A stretch of DNA of 64,000 nt, taken from Actinomycetota bacterium. Lineage in GTDB: Bacteria; Actinomycetota; CADDZG01; JAHWKV01. The position numbers and the translations under genes are program-made. The stretch spans positions 62,001 through 126,000 of the forward strand of contig JAHWKU010000003.1 in NCBI GenBank assembly GCA_019347715.1, read 5' to 3'. Positions 25,515 through 32,815 of the stretch are shown here, one piece after another. Each line of letters starts with the position of its first letter. Position 1 is the stretch's first letter. The notes below the pieces were generated by a model. The model worked only from the letters and a program-made list of their open reading frames with translations. It was not told the DNA's origin and searched no databases.

Positions 25515-26525
25515 ATGCGTTTCGGGCTCGCTCTTCCTCAATACGACTACAGCCTTCCCGGTATCGGCAGCATTGGCTGGTCGCAGGTGCGCGACTGGGC
25601 GGTGAGGGCAGAGGAGATGGGTTTCGATTCCATTTGGCTGTCCGACCACCTGTTTCTCGACATCTCCAAGTACGGCGGTTCCGATCATCGTCATGGGGCG
25701 ATGGAGTGCTGGACCACCATCGCCGCGCTCACCTCGGCAACCGATCGCGTTCGTCTCGGCACTCTCGTGCTTTGCAATGACCTCAGGCCCCCATCACTCG
25801 TGGCAAAGATGGCCACGACCGTCGATCTGCTCTCCGGCGGCAGGCTCGAGATCGGGATGGGGGCTGGCTGGTACGAACCCGATTATCGGGCAGCTGGGAT
25901 CGAGTTCCGCCCGGCGGGTCTTCGCATAGAGCGATTGGCCGAGGCGGTACAGATCGTAAGAGGCATGCTGCAGTCCGAAAAATTCTCGTTCGCCGGCAAG
26001 CATTACGAGATCGCCGATGCGTACAACCTGCCGATGGCCGTTCAGCGACCCAACCCGCCTGTTTGGGTTGGAGGCAAGGGCGATCGCGTCGTGAAGACCG
26101 CCGCGCGTTATGCCGATGGGTTCAACTCGGTGTGGGCTTGGACGCCTGCTGCATTCGGAGAACGGATCGCGCTGCTGGAGAAGTCCGCGATCGAGGCTGG
26201 ACGCAATCCATCCCATATAAGAAAGTCGGTGGGCCTCTACACGCTTGGCGGAGACGATCTCCGGCAGATCGAGAGCCGGTTCGAAAACTATCAGCGAGTG
26301 AGTCTCGGAGCTTCGAAAGACATGTCACTCGACCAGTGGCGGGCAGACAAGCTTTGCGGTACTGCGGAAGAAATCGTCGAGCGAGTCTCCAGCTTCGAGG
26401 CATTGGGAGTCGAAGAGGTTATCCTTGGCTTTGGGCTGCTTCCTTTCCAAATAGCAGACGAGGGGGCAGTGGAGTGGTTTGCGAATGAGATTTTTCCTTT
26501 GACGGCTAGCAGGCAAGGAGCCTAG
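25515..26525 (+). CDS. Luciferase-like, probably F420-dependent, oxidoreductase
   Basis: A 336-residue TIM-barrel flavin or F420 oxidoreductase of the bacterial luciferase superfamily. Motifs include MRFGLALPQYDYS, IWLSDHLFLDIS, VRLGTLVLCNDLRPPSLVAKM, GGRLEIGMGAGWYEPDY and QRPNPPVWVGGKGDRV. In Actinomycetota most such proteins use coenzyme F420 rather than FMN. A DUF2342-type zincin often found near F420 genes is also in the window. The substrate is unknown. It lies between the PucR regulator and tatA on one strand with gaps of 21 and 2 bp, so all three may be co-transcribed. Confidence 0.88.
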   Translation: MRFGLALPQYDYSLPGIGSIGWSQVRDWAVRAEEMGFDSIWLSDHLFLDISKYGGSDHRHGAMECWTTIAALTSATDRVRLGTLVLCNDLRPPSLVAKMATTVDLLSGGRLEIGMGAGWYEPDYRAAGIEFRPAGLRIERLAEAVQIVRGMLQSEKFSFAGKHYEIADAYNLPMAVQRPNPPVWVGGKGDRVVKTAARYADGFNSVWAWTPAAFGERIALLEKSAIEAGRNPSHIRKSVGLYTLGGDDLRQIESRFENYQRVSLGASKDMSLDQWRADKLCGTAEEIVERVSSFEALGVEEVILGFGLLPFQIADEGAVEWFANEIFPLTASRQGA

Positions 26526-26527
26526 AG

Positions 26528-26719
26528 ATGCCAAACCTCTTTCAAGGTGACGTTCTTCTGATCATCCTGCTCATCGTCCTGGTCATCTTCGGTGGGAAGA
26601 AACTTCCCGAGCTTGCCCGTTCACTTGGCAAGGCCAAGAGCGAATTCAGGAAGGGGCAAGACGCAGAAGAGGCGGAGGAGCAGCAGAAAGCGGAGCGCAA
26701 AGCAGAGACCTCCGAATAA
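26528..26719 (+). CDS. tatA: Sec-independent translocase subunit TatA
   Basis: A 63-residue TatA/E protein. A short N-terminus precedes one transmembrane helix (about 8-20, VLLIILLIVLVIFGGKKLP). The FGGKKLPELARSLGKAKSEF hinge and amphipathic helix follow, then a charged Glu/Gln-rich tail. TatA forms the pore-like assembly for folded-protein export. No tatB or tatC lies in the window, as is common for separate tatA loci in Actinomycetota. The AAGGAGCC ribosome-binding site overlaps the end of the preceding oxidoreductase gene. Confidence 0.93.
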   Translation: MPNLFQGDVLLIILLIVLVIFGGKKLPELARSLGKAKSEFRKGQDAEEAEEQQKAERKAETSE

Positions 26720-26726
26720 CTTCTGC

Positions 26727-27743
26727 TCAGACCGTTCGTCCCATCCGTACTGCAAGTTCTTTGATTTCCCGAGTCAGCGCGTAAAGCTCTTCTGGAACAA
26801 GCGCTTGCGGCCCGTCGGTTAGGGCGGTTTCCGGCGTCGGGTGGACGTCAACCATTACCCCGTCCGCTCCGACGGCCACCGCCGCCCGAGCGAGCGGGAC
26901 TATCAGAGACTTTCTGCCGGCGGCGTGTGATGGATCTACGATCACTGGAAGATGAGATTCCTCGCGCACGACGGGGATGGCAGAGATGTCGAGAGTGTTG
27001 CGGGTAGCGGTCTCAAAAGTTCGTATACCTCTCTCGCAAAGAACGATCCGAAGGTTGCCATGGCGAGCGATGTGCTCCGCCGCCATCAGCCACTCTTCGA
27101 TAGTCGAGTTCATGCCTCTCTTGAGCATGATCGGTTTGCCGGTGAGCCCGACTTCTTTCAGCAGACTGAAGTTCTGCATGTTGCGCGTGCCGATCTGAAG
27201 CATGTCGGCGACTTCGGCTACCTTCTCTACGTCACGGGAATCGAGTACTTCCGTGACGATCGGAAGGCCGGTCTCCTGGCGAGCCGTGGCCAGTATGCGA
27301 AGACCTTCTTCTGCAAGACCCTGGAAGGAGTAAGGGGAGGTGCGCGGCTTGTACGCCCCACCCCGCAGCATGTGTGCTCCCGCCTTCTTGGCAGCTCGCG
27401 CTGATTCGAGTGTCTGCTCTTCGTTCTCCACCGCACAAGGACCGGCAATGATCGTGAAGCTGTCTGGTCCCAAAGAGACGCCGTCGACGGGGACGGTCGA
27501 GGCTCGCTCATGTCCTTCAGCCGAGACCATCTTGAAAGGACGCGAGACTCTCTGGACGCGCTCTACCCCCGGCATCGCAAGAAGCGGCAGCTCCGCTACC
27601 TTCTCGGGATCGCCGACGACACCTATAACGGTATGGAACTGTCCCCTCGAGACGAAGCCTTCCGCGGCACCTGTCTGGTGGATCTTCGAGATGAGAGCTT
27701 GAAGCTCTTCCTCTGTTGCTTCCTTCTTCATGATTATCAGCAC
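26727..27743 (-). CDS. aroF: 3-deoxy-7-phosphoheptulonate (DAHP) synthase, AroF type
   Basis: The enzyme condenses phosphoenolpyruvate and erythrose 4-phosphate, the first step of aromatic amino acid synthesis. The 338-residue protein has an N-terminal ferredoxin-like regulatory domain (about 1-70). A TIM barrel of the type I-beta class follows, with [52 protein letters not shown] and [14 protein letters not shown]. The GTG start at 27743 has GAGGAG seven bases upstream. Transcription appears to be controlled by an attenuator in the 154-nt leader: an aromatic-rich leader peptide (27826-27897) and a terminator (27779-27805). Confidence 0.95.
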   Translation of the reverse strand: MLIIMKKEATEEELQALISKIHQTGAAEGFVSRGQFHTVIGVVGDPEKVAELPLLAMPGVERVQRVSRPFKMVSAEGHERASTVPVDGVSLGPDSFTIIAGPCAVENEEQTLESARAAKKAGAHMLRGGAYKPRTSPYSFQGLAEEGLRILATARQETGLPIVTEVLDSRDVEKVAEVADMLQIGTRNMQNFSLLKEVGLTGKPIMLKRGMNSTIEEWLMAAEHIARHGNLRIVLCERGIRTFETATRNTLDISAIPVVREESHLPVIVDPSHAAGRKSLIVPLARAAVAVGADGVMVDVHPTPETALTDGPQALVPEELYALTREIKELAVRMGRTV

Positions 27744-27778
27744 ATCAACTCTCCTCGCCTTGCGGCGCCCGAGGAAGC

Positions 27779-27805
27779 AAAAACCCCGGGCCTTTGCCCG
27801 GGGCC
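27779..27805 (-). terminator. Attenuator terminator in the aroF leader
   Basis: On the minus strand GGCCCCGGGC (27805-27796) and GCCCGGGG (27791-27784) form an 8-bp G+C stem with a four-base loop, followed by TTTTT (27783-27779). It lies between the leader-peptide stop and the aroF start, so it can only be an attenuator. Its 5' arm can alternatively pair with leader segment 27857-27847 (GTCCGGCGGCC; ten pairs with one bulge and one wobble), giving the antiterminator. Confidence 0.9.
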
Positions 27806-27825
27806 TCTCTGATCTCTTTAGTGAG

Positions 27826-27897
27826 TCAGAACCGCGTGGTGGCGGGGGCCGCCGGACTCCGGCTGCCGAGATACCACCAAGCGAAATAAAGCTTCAT
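27826..27897 (-). CDS. aroF leader peptide, 23 residues, aromatic-rich
   Basis: ATG at 27897 opens a 23-codon frame whose first residues are M-K-L-Y-F-A-W-W-Y-L-G, with five aromatic codons within six positions (Y4, F5, W7, W8, Y9). A stop precedes the attenuator by about 20 nt. There is no ribosome-binding site, but the promoter -10 box ends seven bases before the ATG, so the message is probably leaderless. A ribosome stalled at codons 7-9 would cover segment 1 (GCCGG, 27863-27859). This would free segment 2 (27857-27847) to pair with segment 3 (27805-27796), preventing the terminator. Confidence 0.88.
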   Translation of the reverse strand: MKLYFAWWYLGSRSPAAPATTRF

Positions 27898-27904
27898 CTC
27901 TATC

Positions 27905-27933
27905 TTTGTACGGGAGAAATTACCTTCTGTCAA
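27905..27933 (-). promoter_or_regulatory. Promoter of the aroF leader
   Basis: On the minus strand a perfect -35 box TTGACA (27933-27928) and a -10 box TACAAA (27910-27905) are 17 nt apart. Seven bases (27904-27898) separate the -10 box from the leader-peptide ATG, which places the predicted transcript start at or next to the A of that ATG. Confidence 0.75.
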
Positions 27934-27993
27934 CGGGCTAGAGAACCCAAATCCATAGGTCACGGCGGCGCGCGTGCTACACACGGCGAAGCG

Positions 27994-28572
27994 ATGACCT
28001 ACACGCGACGCAAAGAGCATTGGGAAACCGATACCGAGGCCCGTAAAGGGTTCGAGAAGGAAACCAGGCGCGCCCTGCGCTCCGATGGGGAGTTCGAGAT
28101 CCTCGACTCCACCGACTCATTCGATGAAATCGACTTCGAGCTCGGATGCCGGGGCCGCAGACTATTCCTGGAAGTAAAAGAAAAGCGGCAGCGATATCGC
28201 GACGCATGGGTGGAATTGGGCGGGCTAGCCGAGGAGGATCTGTTCATCCTCGACGAGCTGGCCGCTCGCAAGATCCTTCTGCGATCCCCGCGTGCTTATC
28301 TGCTGGTGAACGATCGGATGACCGAGCGCATCTGCGTCTTCGGGGCGTTGGAACTGCTCACGCTTCCGAAGGTGAGAGTCAACCGTTCTATCAATTCGGC
28401 GGTGGCGACATTCAAGGGGAAGTGGCTGATCGATCTGCGTCACGGAGAGAGGGAGGAATCGCTGGAAGAGGCCTTCTCTTTTATGAAACGCCGTTCATCC
28501 AGTGAGGACGAGCTATGGGGTTCGCTCGCATGCTTCGGCAGGTATGAGGGGGAGCGACTCCCGAGACTCTAG
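27994..28572 (+). CDS. Putative PD-(D/E)XK nuclease-fold protein
   Basis: A 192-residue protein from ATG 27994. The open frame continues upstream, but through the aroF leader region. It shows the pattern expected for a PD-(D/E)XK phosphodiesterase core: Asp47 in SFDEIDFEL, then Glu60-Val-Lys62 in RRLFLEVKEK, followed by an alpha-beta region LLRSPRAYLLVNDR. The C-terminal half (VNRSINSAVATFKGKWLIDLRH) has no recognised motif. No methyltransferase or defence partner is adjacent, so this may be a DNA repair or orphan nuclease-like protein. It is divergent from the aroF leader with 96 bp between starts. Confidence 0.6.
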   Translation: MTYTRRKEHWETDTEARKGFEKETRRALRSDGEFEILDSTDSFDEIDFELGCRGRRLFLEVKEKRQRYRDAWVELGGLAEEDLFILDELAARKILLRSPRAYLLVNDRMTERICVFGALELLTLPKVRVNRSINSAVATFKGKWLIDLRHGEREESLEEAFSFMKRRSSSEDELWGSLACFGRYEGERLPRL

Positions 28573-28583
28573 GCCCAGTCCCA

Positions 28584-29633
28584 CTAGGGCTTCAGCATCA
28601 CCTTCGTGGCCTGCTTGGTGTCGAACAGCTCGTAGCCCTTAGGCCCCTCCTCGAGAGAAAGGGTATGGCTGATGATGATGGTTGGGTCGACTCTTCCTGC
28701 CCTGACCTCATCTAGAGCTTTCTCCCAGTAGCGCGGGACCGGCGTGACTCCGGAGAAGCTGATCTGGATGTTTTTCCGCCACGCCTCTCCGAGTGGAAAC
28801 GGATACTCCAGCTCGACATACACGCCAACGACTACAAGGTGTCCTCCAGAGCGGAGCATCTCGTATGCGTTTCGAAACGCTTTCTCGTGGCCAACGCAGT
28901 CGATGGCAATATCCGCTCCGCGTCCATCGGTCATCTCAGCGAGCATCGTCACCGGGTTTCTCTTCCCGATGTCGACTGGTGTCGCGCCGATCTTCTCCGC
29001 AAGGAGAAGCCGCTCTTCCACAGAATCGAGGGCGATCAACTGACCGGGCTCGTGAAGTTTGGCGTACTGAAGAGTGAAGAGGCCGACGGGTCCACAGCCA
29101 ATCACCGCAACCGTGTCGCCCTTGGAGATATTCGCCAGCTCTGCGGCGTAGTAACCGGTGGTGAGAATGTCTCCTGCGAATACTGCCTGCTCATCGCTTA
29201 GGTCGTCTTCGATCGCTAGAAGCGTCAGGTCTGCGTTTGGCATCCTGACTTTTTCAGCCTGCGCGCCCTGCAGGTCTCCCGAGAAGATCCCGTAGCCAAG
29301 GGCTCTGAAGTTGCCGTTGTCGCAGTTCTGATATTCCTGTCTCGTACACCACCAGCATTCGCCACAAGGTACGAGGAAAGATCCGATCACACGGTCGCCC
29401 GGTTTGATCTTGGTTACCGCCGTTCCAACCTCTTCGACAATCCCTACCAGCTCATGGCCGATGACGGTGCCTTCGGTCAGTCCCGGGACTCTGCCGTGGT
29501 AGAGATGAAGGTCTGACCCGCAGATGGGGGCCGTCGTCACCCTAACGATGGCGTCTTTCTCATCTTCGATGGTGGGTTCGGAGACGTCTTCGACGGCGAC
29601 CTTGCCCGACTCTTTGAAGACCAGACCCCTCAT
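28584..29633 (-). CDS. Zinc-dependent alcohol dehydrogenase family protein
   Basis: A 349-residue medium-chain dehydrogenase. The catalytic zinc site is in TTAPICGSDLHLYHG and GHELVGIVEEVG. The structural zinc cysteines lie in PCGECWWCTRQEYQNC, and the NAD(P) Rossmann motif is AVIGCGPVGLFTLQYAKL. It resembles glutathione-independent formaldehyde or threonine-type dehydrogenases, but the substrate is not fixed. Its ATG overlaps the stop of the upstream selenoprotein disulfide oxidoreductase (shared ATGA), so both are translated from one message. That suggests a link to aldehyde or thiol redox stress. Confidence 0.9.
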   Translation of the reverse strand: MRGLVFKESGKVAVEDVSEPTIEDEKDAIVRVTTAPICGSDLHLYHGRVPGLTEGTVIGHELVGIVEEVGTAVTKIKPGDRVIGSFLVPCGECWWCTRQEYQNCDNGNFRALGYGIFSGDLQGAQAEKVRMPNADLTLLAIEDDLSDEQAVFAGDILTTGYYAAELANISKGDTVAVIGCGPVGLFTLQYAKLHEPGQLIALDSVEERLLLAEKIGATPVDIGKRNPVTMLAEMTDGRGADIAIDCVGHEKAFRNAYEMLRSGGHLVVVGVYVELEYPFPLGEAWRKNIQISFSGVTPVPRYWEKALDEVRAGRVDPTIIISHTLSLEEGPKGYELFDTKQATKVMLKP

Positions 29634-30322
29634 TGACCGCCTTCACCGGCCGAGGCTTCCAGCACTGCTTCGACGAACTGGGGCTCGGGAAGGCCCCCGG
29701 TAAATGAGTAGGTATCGTTCACAACGATCTTCGGCACCGAATAGACCTCGTACTGGCCGGACAGCTCCGGGAACTCTTGGGCCTCAATAGAAGTAGAGCG
29801 GATTCTTGGGCTCACCATTGCCATTCGATTCGCCGTCACGACGGCGCGAGGGCAGTGCGGTCAGGTGGGTGTCGAGAAGACCATGATGTCGAGGTCTTCT
29901 TCGAGTGATCCGATCTTCTCGAGCGTTTCAGTCGAAAGGCCGTGGCCGTTGCTGTGGGAGACCGAGATCATCGTCTCCAGGAACGAAAGGAACTCGTAGC
30001 CTGCAGGCAGTCCGAGGAAACGGACGCCGTTGTCTTCACTTCCATCCGTTATCGCGATCGTTGGAGTAAAGCTGACTCCCCATTCGGAGGCGGTGGCGGG
30101 ATCTGCCTTGACGTTTACGACTTCGACTTCGAGGTTGTCGGAAAGCTCGGCAACCTCGTTCATCAGCTGCTCGGTCTCTTTGCACGAAATGCATTGGCGC
30201 ATGCCCGGGACGTAAAGCCCGCTGGACTCCTCTGAGAACACCGTCACCTTGACCGGCGCCTGCAGGTCGTCGCTCAGGCGGAGCTTGAGCGCTTCCCGGT
30301 CTTCATCTCTTAGAAAGGCCAT
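29630..30322 (-). CDS. Predicted selenoprotein: two-domain protein disulfide oxidoreductase
   Basis: Read through an in-frame TGA (29863-29861), this is a 230-residue protein with two thioredoxin folds, like archaeal-type PDO. Domain 1 carries C44-I-S-C47. Domain 2 reads MVFSTPT-U154-P-H-C157-P, so the TGA replaces the first cysteine of a standard CPHC active site. Homology continues after the TGA: VVTANRMAM and VYSVPKIVVNDTYSFTGGLPE, with the cis-proline loop SVPK. A SECIS-like hairpin follows the TGA. The final stop is also TGA and overlaps the alcohol dehydrogenase ATG. A conventional call would give a 154-residue fragment plus a 69-residue orphan. Start: ATG 30322; GTG 30325 is the alternative. 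Confidence 0.88.
29831..29863 (-). promoter_or_regulatory. Sec codon and putative bacterial SECIS (disulfide oxidoreductase)
   Basis: The UGA is at 29863-29861. On the minus strand CGCCGT (29846-29841) pairs perfectly with ACGGCG (29836-29831) around the loop CGTG. The stem begins 15 nt and the loop 21 nt after the UGA. The loop has G-U at positions 2-3, as SelB-binding hairpins of bacteria usually do. Confidence 0.75.
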
Positions 30323-30362
30323 CACCTAAGACTAACCAACGATCCTTAGAAGAGATTCCCGC

Positions 30363-30767
30363 TCAGCCTGTGGTCGGAAAATCGGTCTTGAACTTCGAGA
30401 TGAGAAACGAACCCGTTGCTCCTGCCACCTCTTGTCCATCGAGGGTGACCACTGCCCTGCAGTGGCCCAACCGGCGGGTCTTCGAGGTGACCTCTGCCAG
30501 GCACTCGAGCCGGCCCTCGCTCACGCCCTTGAGATACCGCATGGAGATCTCGATGGTCGTGCAGTACTCGCCTTGGGAGAGACTCGAGAAGAGCGCGGCC
30601 CCCATGGCGGTGTCGCAGAGGGTGTAGGCGACTGCCCCGTGCACAAGCCCGATCGGCGATAAATGGGCTTCTCGGATCTCAAGGCTGAAGCGTGCAGCTC
30701 CGTCTCCCATCTCGTCGGCCTGCCATCCAATCAAGTCCTGAAATGGGAAGTCCTTTCTCAGCTTCAC
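30363..30767 (-). CDS. PaaI-type hotdog thioesterase
   Basis: A 134-residue hotdog-fold protein. The active-site stretch is LSPIGLVHGAVAYTLCDTAMG, with the usual HG followed by a helix carrying Asp. The C-terminal strand region is LGHCRAVVTLDGQEVAGATG. Members hydrolyse acyl-CoA thioesters, including phenylacetyl-CoA derivatives. The substrate is unknown here. It lies upstream of the disulfide oxidoreductase gene on the same strand, 40 bp apart, and is divergent from the rhodanese-ThiF selenoprotein gene. Confidence 0.85.
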   Translation of the reverse strand: MKLRKDFPFQDLIGWQADEMGDGAARFSLEIREAHLSPIGLVHGAVAYTLCDTAMGAALFSSLSQGEYCTTIEISMRYLKGVSEGRLECLAEVTSKTRRLGHCRAVVTLDGQEVAGATGSFLISKFKTDFPTTG

Positions 30768-30846
30768 GGCAGAACCTTACCCCCATGGTGAATTTCCCCT
30801 GTTTGCCCTGAATAAAAAAGTACATCGAGCGTTACACTGAGGCGAC

Positions 30847-32013
30847 ATGAGCGAAAAGTTGAGCGGGCGCGATCTGCTGAAGAAGGCCAAGGATTCCGCG
30901 GCCCTGCTCGGTCCGGAGGAAGTTCACGAGATGTTGTCTCGCGGCGAGCAAGCCGTACTCGTCGACGTCAGGGAAGCCGACGAGTGGAGAGCGGGCCACC
31001 TTCCGGGAGCGGTCCACATTCCTCGTGGGTTCCTCGAGATGCAAGTCGACGACAATCTTCCGGACAAGGATGCTCCTCTGATCGTTTACTGCGCCGGGGG
31101 CAACCGCTCCCCATTGGCCGCGGTGACTCTGGGGCAGCTCGGATACAGCAACGTGAAGGTCATGGCGCGCGGATACAGCGGCTGGCGAGGCCTCGGCTTC
31201 GAAGTCCTGAAACCGACGCAATGGACGGACTCGCAAAGGGACAGGTACTCGCGCCATTTCGTTCTCCCCGAAGTAGGCGAAGAAGGCCAGACAAAGATCT
31301 CCTCTTCGAAGATGCTGGTGGTCGGCGCCGGGGGTCTGGGGTCTCCAGTTCTCTACTACCTAGCGGCTGCCGGAGTCGGAAAGCTTGGAATTGTGGACTT
31401 CGACTCAGTCGAGGAGAACAACCTTCAGCGCCAGATCATCCATTCGACGTCGCGCATAGGTGAGAACAAGGCGGCCAGTGCAGGCCAGACCATCGCGGAT
31501 TTGAACCCGGACGTTGACGTCGACATCATCGGCGAGCGGCTAACACCTGAGAATGTCGATGAGATCGTCTCGCACTACGACCTGGTCATTGATGCCACGG
31601 ACAACTTCGACACTCGTTACCTTCTGAACGAGGCGGCAGTGAAGTTTGGAAGGCCATACGTTTACGGATCGATCTTTCGTTTCGAGGGTTACGCGAGCGT
31701 GTTTTGGCCCGAGAGAGGCGGTCCTTGCTACCGCTGTATGCACCCTGAGCCCCCTCCTGCATCCTTGGCCCCCACCTGAAGCGAGGCCGGCGTCCTGGGC
31801 GTGCTCCCGGGAGTGATAGGAACGATCCAGGCCAATGAGGCCCTGAAGATCGCCGTCGGATATGGCGAACCGCTGGTTGGGCGCTATCTGACCTTCGACG
31901 CGCAGTCCACGACTTTCGGCGAACTGAAGCTCCGGAGGGACCCGAACTGCCCAACTTGCGGAGACAGCGTTTCTCAGTCGATCAAGGACAGGGCTGCCGC
32001 CGAGGCCCGCTGA
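30847..32013 (+). CDS. Predicted selenoprotein: rhodanese-ThiF/MoeB fusion
   Basis: Read through TGA at 31777-31779, this encodes 388 residues. An N-terminal rhodanese domain has active-site Cys82 in VYCAGGNRSP. An E1-like ThiF/MoeB/HesA domain follows, with the ATP motif VVGAGGLGSPVLYYLAAAGVG and a DATDNFDTRYLLNE stretch. Zinc cysteines are in CYRC and CPTC. After the TGA comes SEAGVLGVLPGVIGTIQANE, the usual MoeB sequence, so U311 takes the place of the conserved catalytic cysteine. Fusions such as MoeZ and MOCS3 have rhodanese at the C-terminus; here the order is reversed. It probably activates or sulfurates a ubiquitin-like sulfur carrier. A TACACT box eight bases before ATG suggests a near-leaderless transcript. 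Confidence 0.88.
31777..31812 (+). promoter_or_regulatory. Sec codon and putative bacterial SECIS (rhodanese-ThiF)
   Basis: After the UGA at 31777-31779, TCCTGGG (31793-31799) pairs with CCCGGGA (31806-31812): seven pairs with one U-G wobble. The loop is CGTGCT. The stem starts 14 nt and the loop 21 nt after the UGA. The loop opens with C-G-U-G, identical to the loop in the disulfide oxidoreductase gene. Confidence 0.75.
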
Positions 32014-32014
32014 A

Positions 32015-32374
32015 CTATCGGCGACGTCTTCTGGAGCCGCCCCCGCCTCCGCGTCTTCTTGGACCTCCCTGCTGGCGGGGCTTCTTCTTGGGAGTGCGCG
32101 ACGGAGATGAATCGTAGGAGGGCAATGGCGTGCGGTTCGCGAGCGTGAGAGCAACTGCGTCGGCCACTTCTTCTCTCCTCTCGTCTTCAACCTCACTGCC
32201 GATCATCAGCTGAAACAGCACACTTCTCTCCAGCTGTTCGATCGTGTCAACCACCTTGTTGCGGACTCCGGCATCAGTCTTCCACTCTGCATGGATCCGT
32301 CCGTTTGGAGGAATTTCGATGCGAAGATCGGCCTCTCCGAACTTGCCTTCCCACGCGACTGTGTTCGTGCTCAA
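32015..32374 (-). CDS. Uncharacterised protein with Arg/Gly-rich tail
   Basis: A 119-residue protein. The first 85 residues look like a small beta-alpha domain (ADLRIEIPPNGRIHAEWKT, then VDTIEQLERSVLFQLMIGSE). The last 30 residues are an Arg/Gly/Pro tail (KKKPRQQGG and a final run of Arg), which suggests nucleic-acid or membrane contact. No family is recognised. It is convergent with the rhodanese-ThiF gene, stops 1 bp apart. The 149 bp between its start and the next minus-strand gene show nothing I can identify. Confidence 0.62.
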   Translation of the reverse strand: MSTNTVAWEGKFGEADLRIEIPPNGRIHAEWKTDAGVRNKVVDTIEQLERSVLFQLMIGSEVEDERREEVADAVALTLANRTPLPSYDSSPSRTPKKKPRQQGGPRRRGGGGGSRRRRR

Positions 32375-32523
32375 TGGAAACTCCCTTCCCGTTTGTCCTT
32401 GGCCTCCGGGGGTCCGCGGTTTAGATCGCGAACGAAATGTTCATCAACCCGAAAGCTCGAAAGGCTCTCCTTGAAGTGTTTCCACTTTACATGGAATCCG
32501 AACCTTGGGTCTGGACCCCATTG

Positions 32524-32781
32524 TCAGGCTGCGGCGACGGTACCCGTTTTTCCGGCCAGACCGAAGTAAAGGGCCAGCAGGGCCGTGCCCAAGTGGAGAA
32601 GGTTGTCTGCGAAGTTGATCGAAAGGAGATCCACGACGAACGCAACGTTCAGCAGACCCAGGATCGCGACCAGTCCATAGACAACCCCGATCACGATGGA
32701 GGTGCTTCTTGCTGCCGAGTCGGTGGCGCTGCCGAACAGAAAGGCCGCGCCCACGGCGAGATGGACGATCTTGTCGTCCAT
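32524..32781 (-). CDS. DUF4383-like small membrane protein
   Basis: An 85-residue protein from ATG 32781 with three hydrophobic segments. It resembles the later two thirds of DUF4383 proteins: VHLAVGAAFLFGSA, a central GVVYGLVAILGLLNV, and FADNLLHLGTALLALYFGL, where the usual DNxLH motif is present. It lacks the first helix of typical 130-150-residue members, so it is either a short version or decayed at the 5' end. The function of the family is unknown. It is divergent from the metallophosphoesterase gene. Confidence 0.62.
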   Translation of the reverse strand: MDDKIVHLAVGAAFLFGSATDSAARSTSIVIGVVYGLVAILGLLNVAFVVDLLSINFADNLLHLGTALLALYFGLAGKTGTVAAA

Positions 32782-32815
32782 ATTATGGGGTGGCTCACAG
32801 CCAGAAAGGCGGAAC

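Noticed and set aside
27730-27993. Extension of the PD-(D/E)XK protein upstream to 27730
   Set aside because: The added part is antisense to the aroF attenuator and leader peptide and is not protein-like. ATG 27994 gives a sensible start.
29630-29839. Separate 69-residue minus-strand gene next to the alcohol dehydrogenase
   Set aside because: It is in frame with the upstream thioredoxin-fold gene and has no start signal. It is the C-terminal half of the selenoprotein read through TGA.
31780-32013. Independent gene beginning at ATG 31837 or GTG 31801 after the ThiF-like frame
   Set aside because: The sequence is the C-terminal part of the same ThiF/MoeB domain and only makes sense as a continuation through TGA 31777-31779.
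30847-32013. Frameshift or nonsense pseudogene explanation for the ThiF fusion
   Set aside because: The frame is intact on both sides, the only interruption is TGA at the catalytic Cys position, and two other nearby genes show the same pattern with hairpins.
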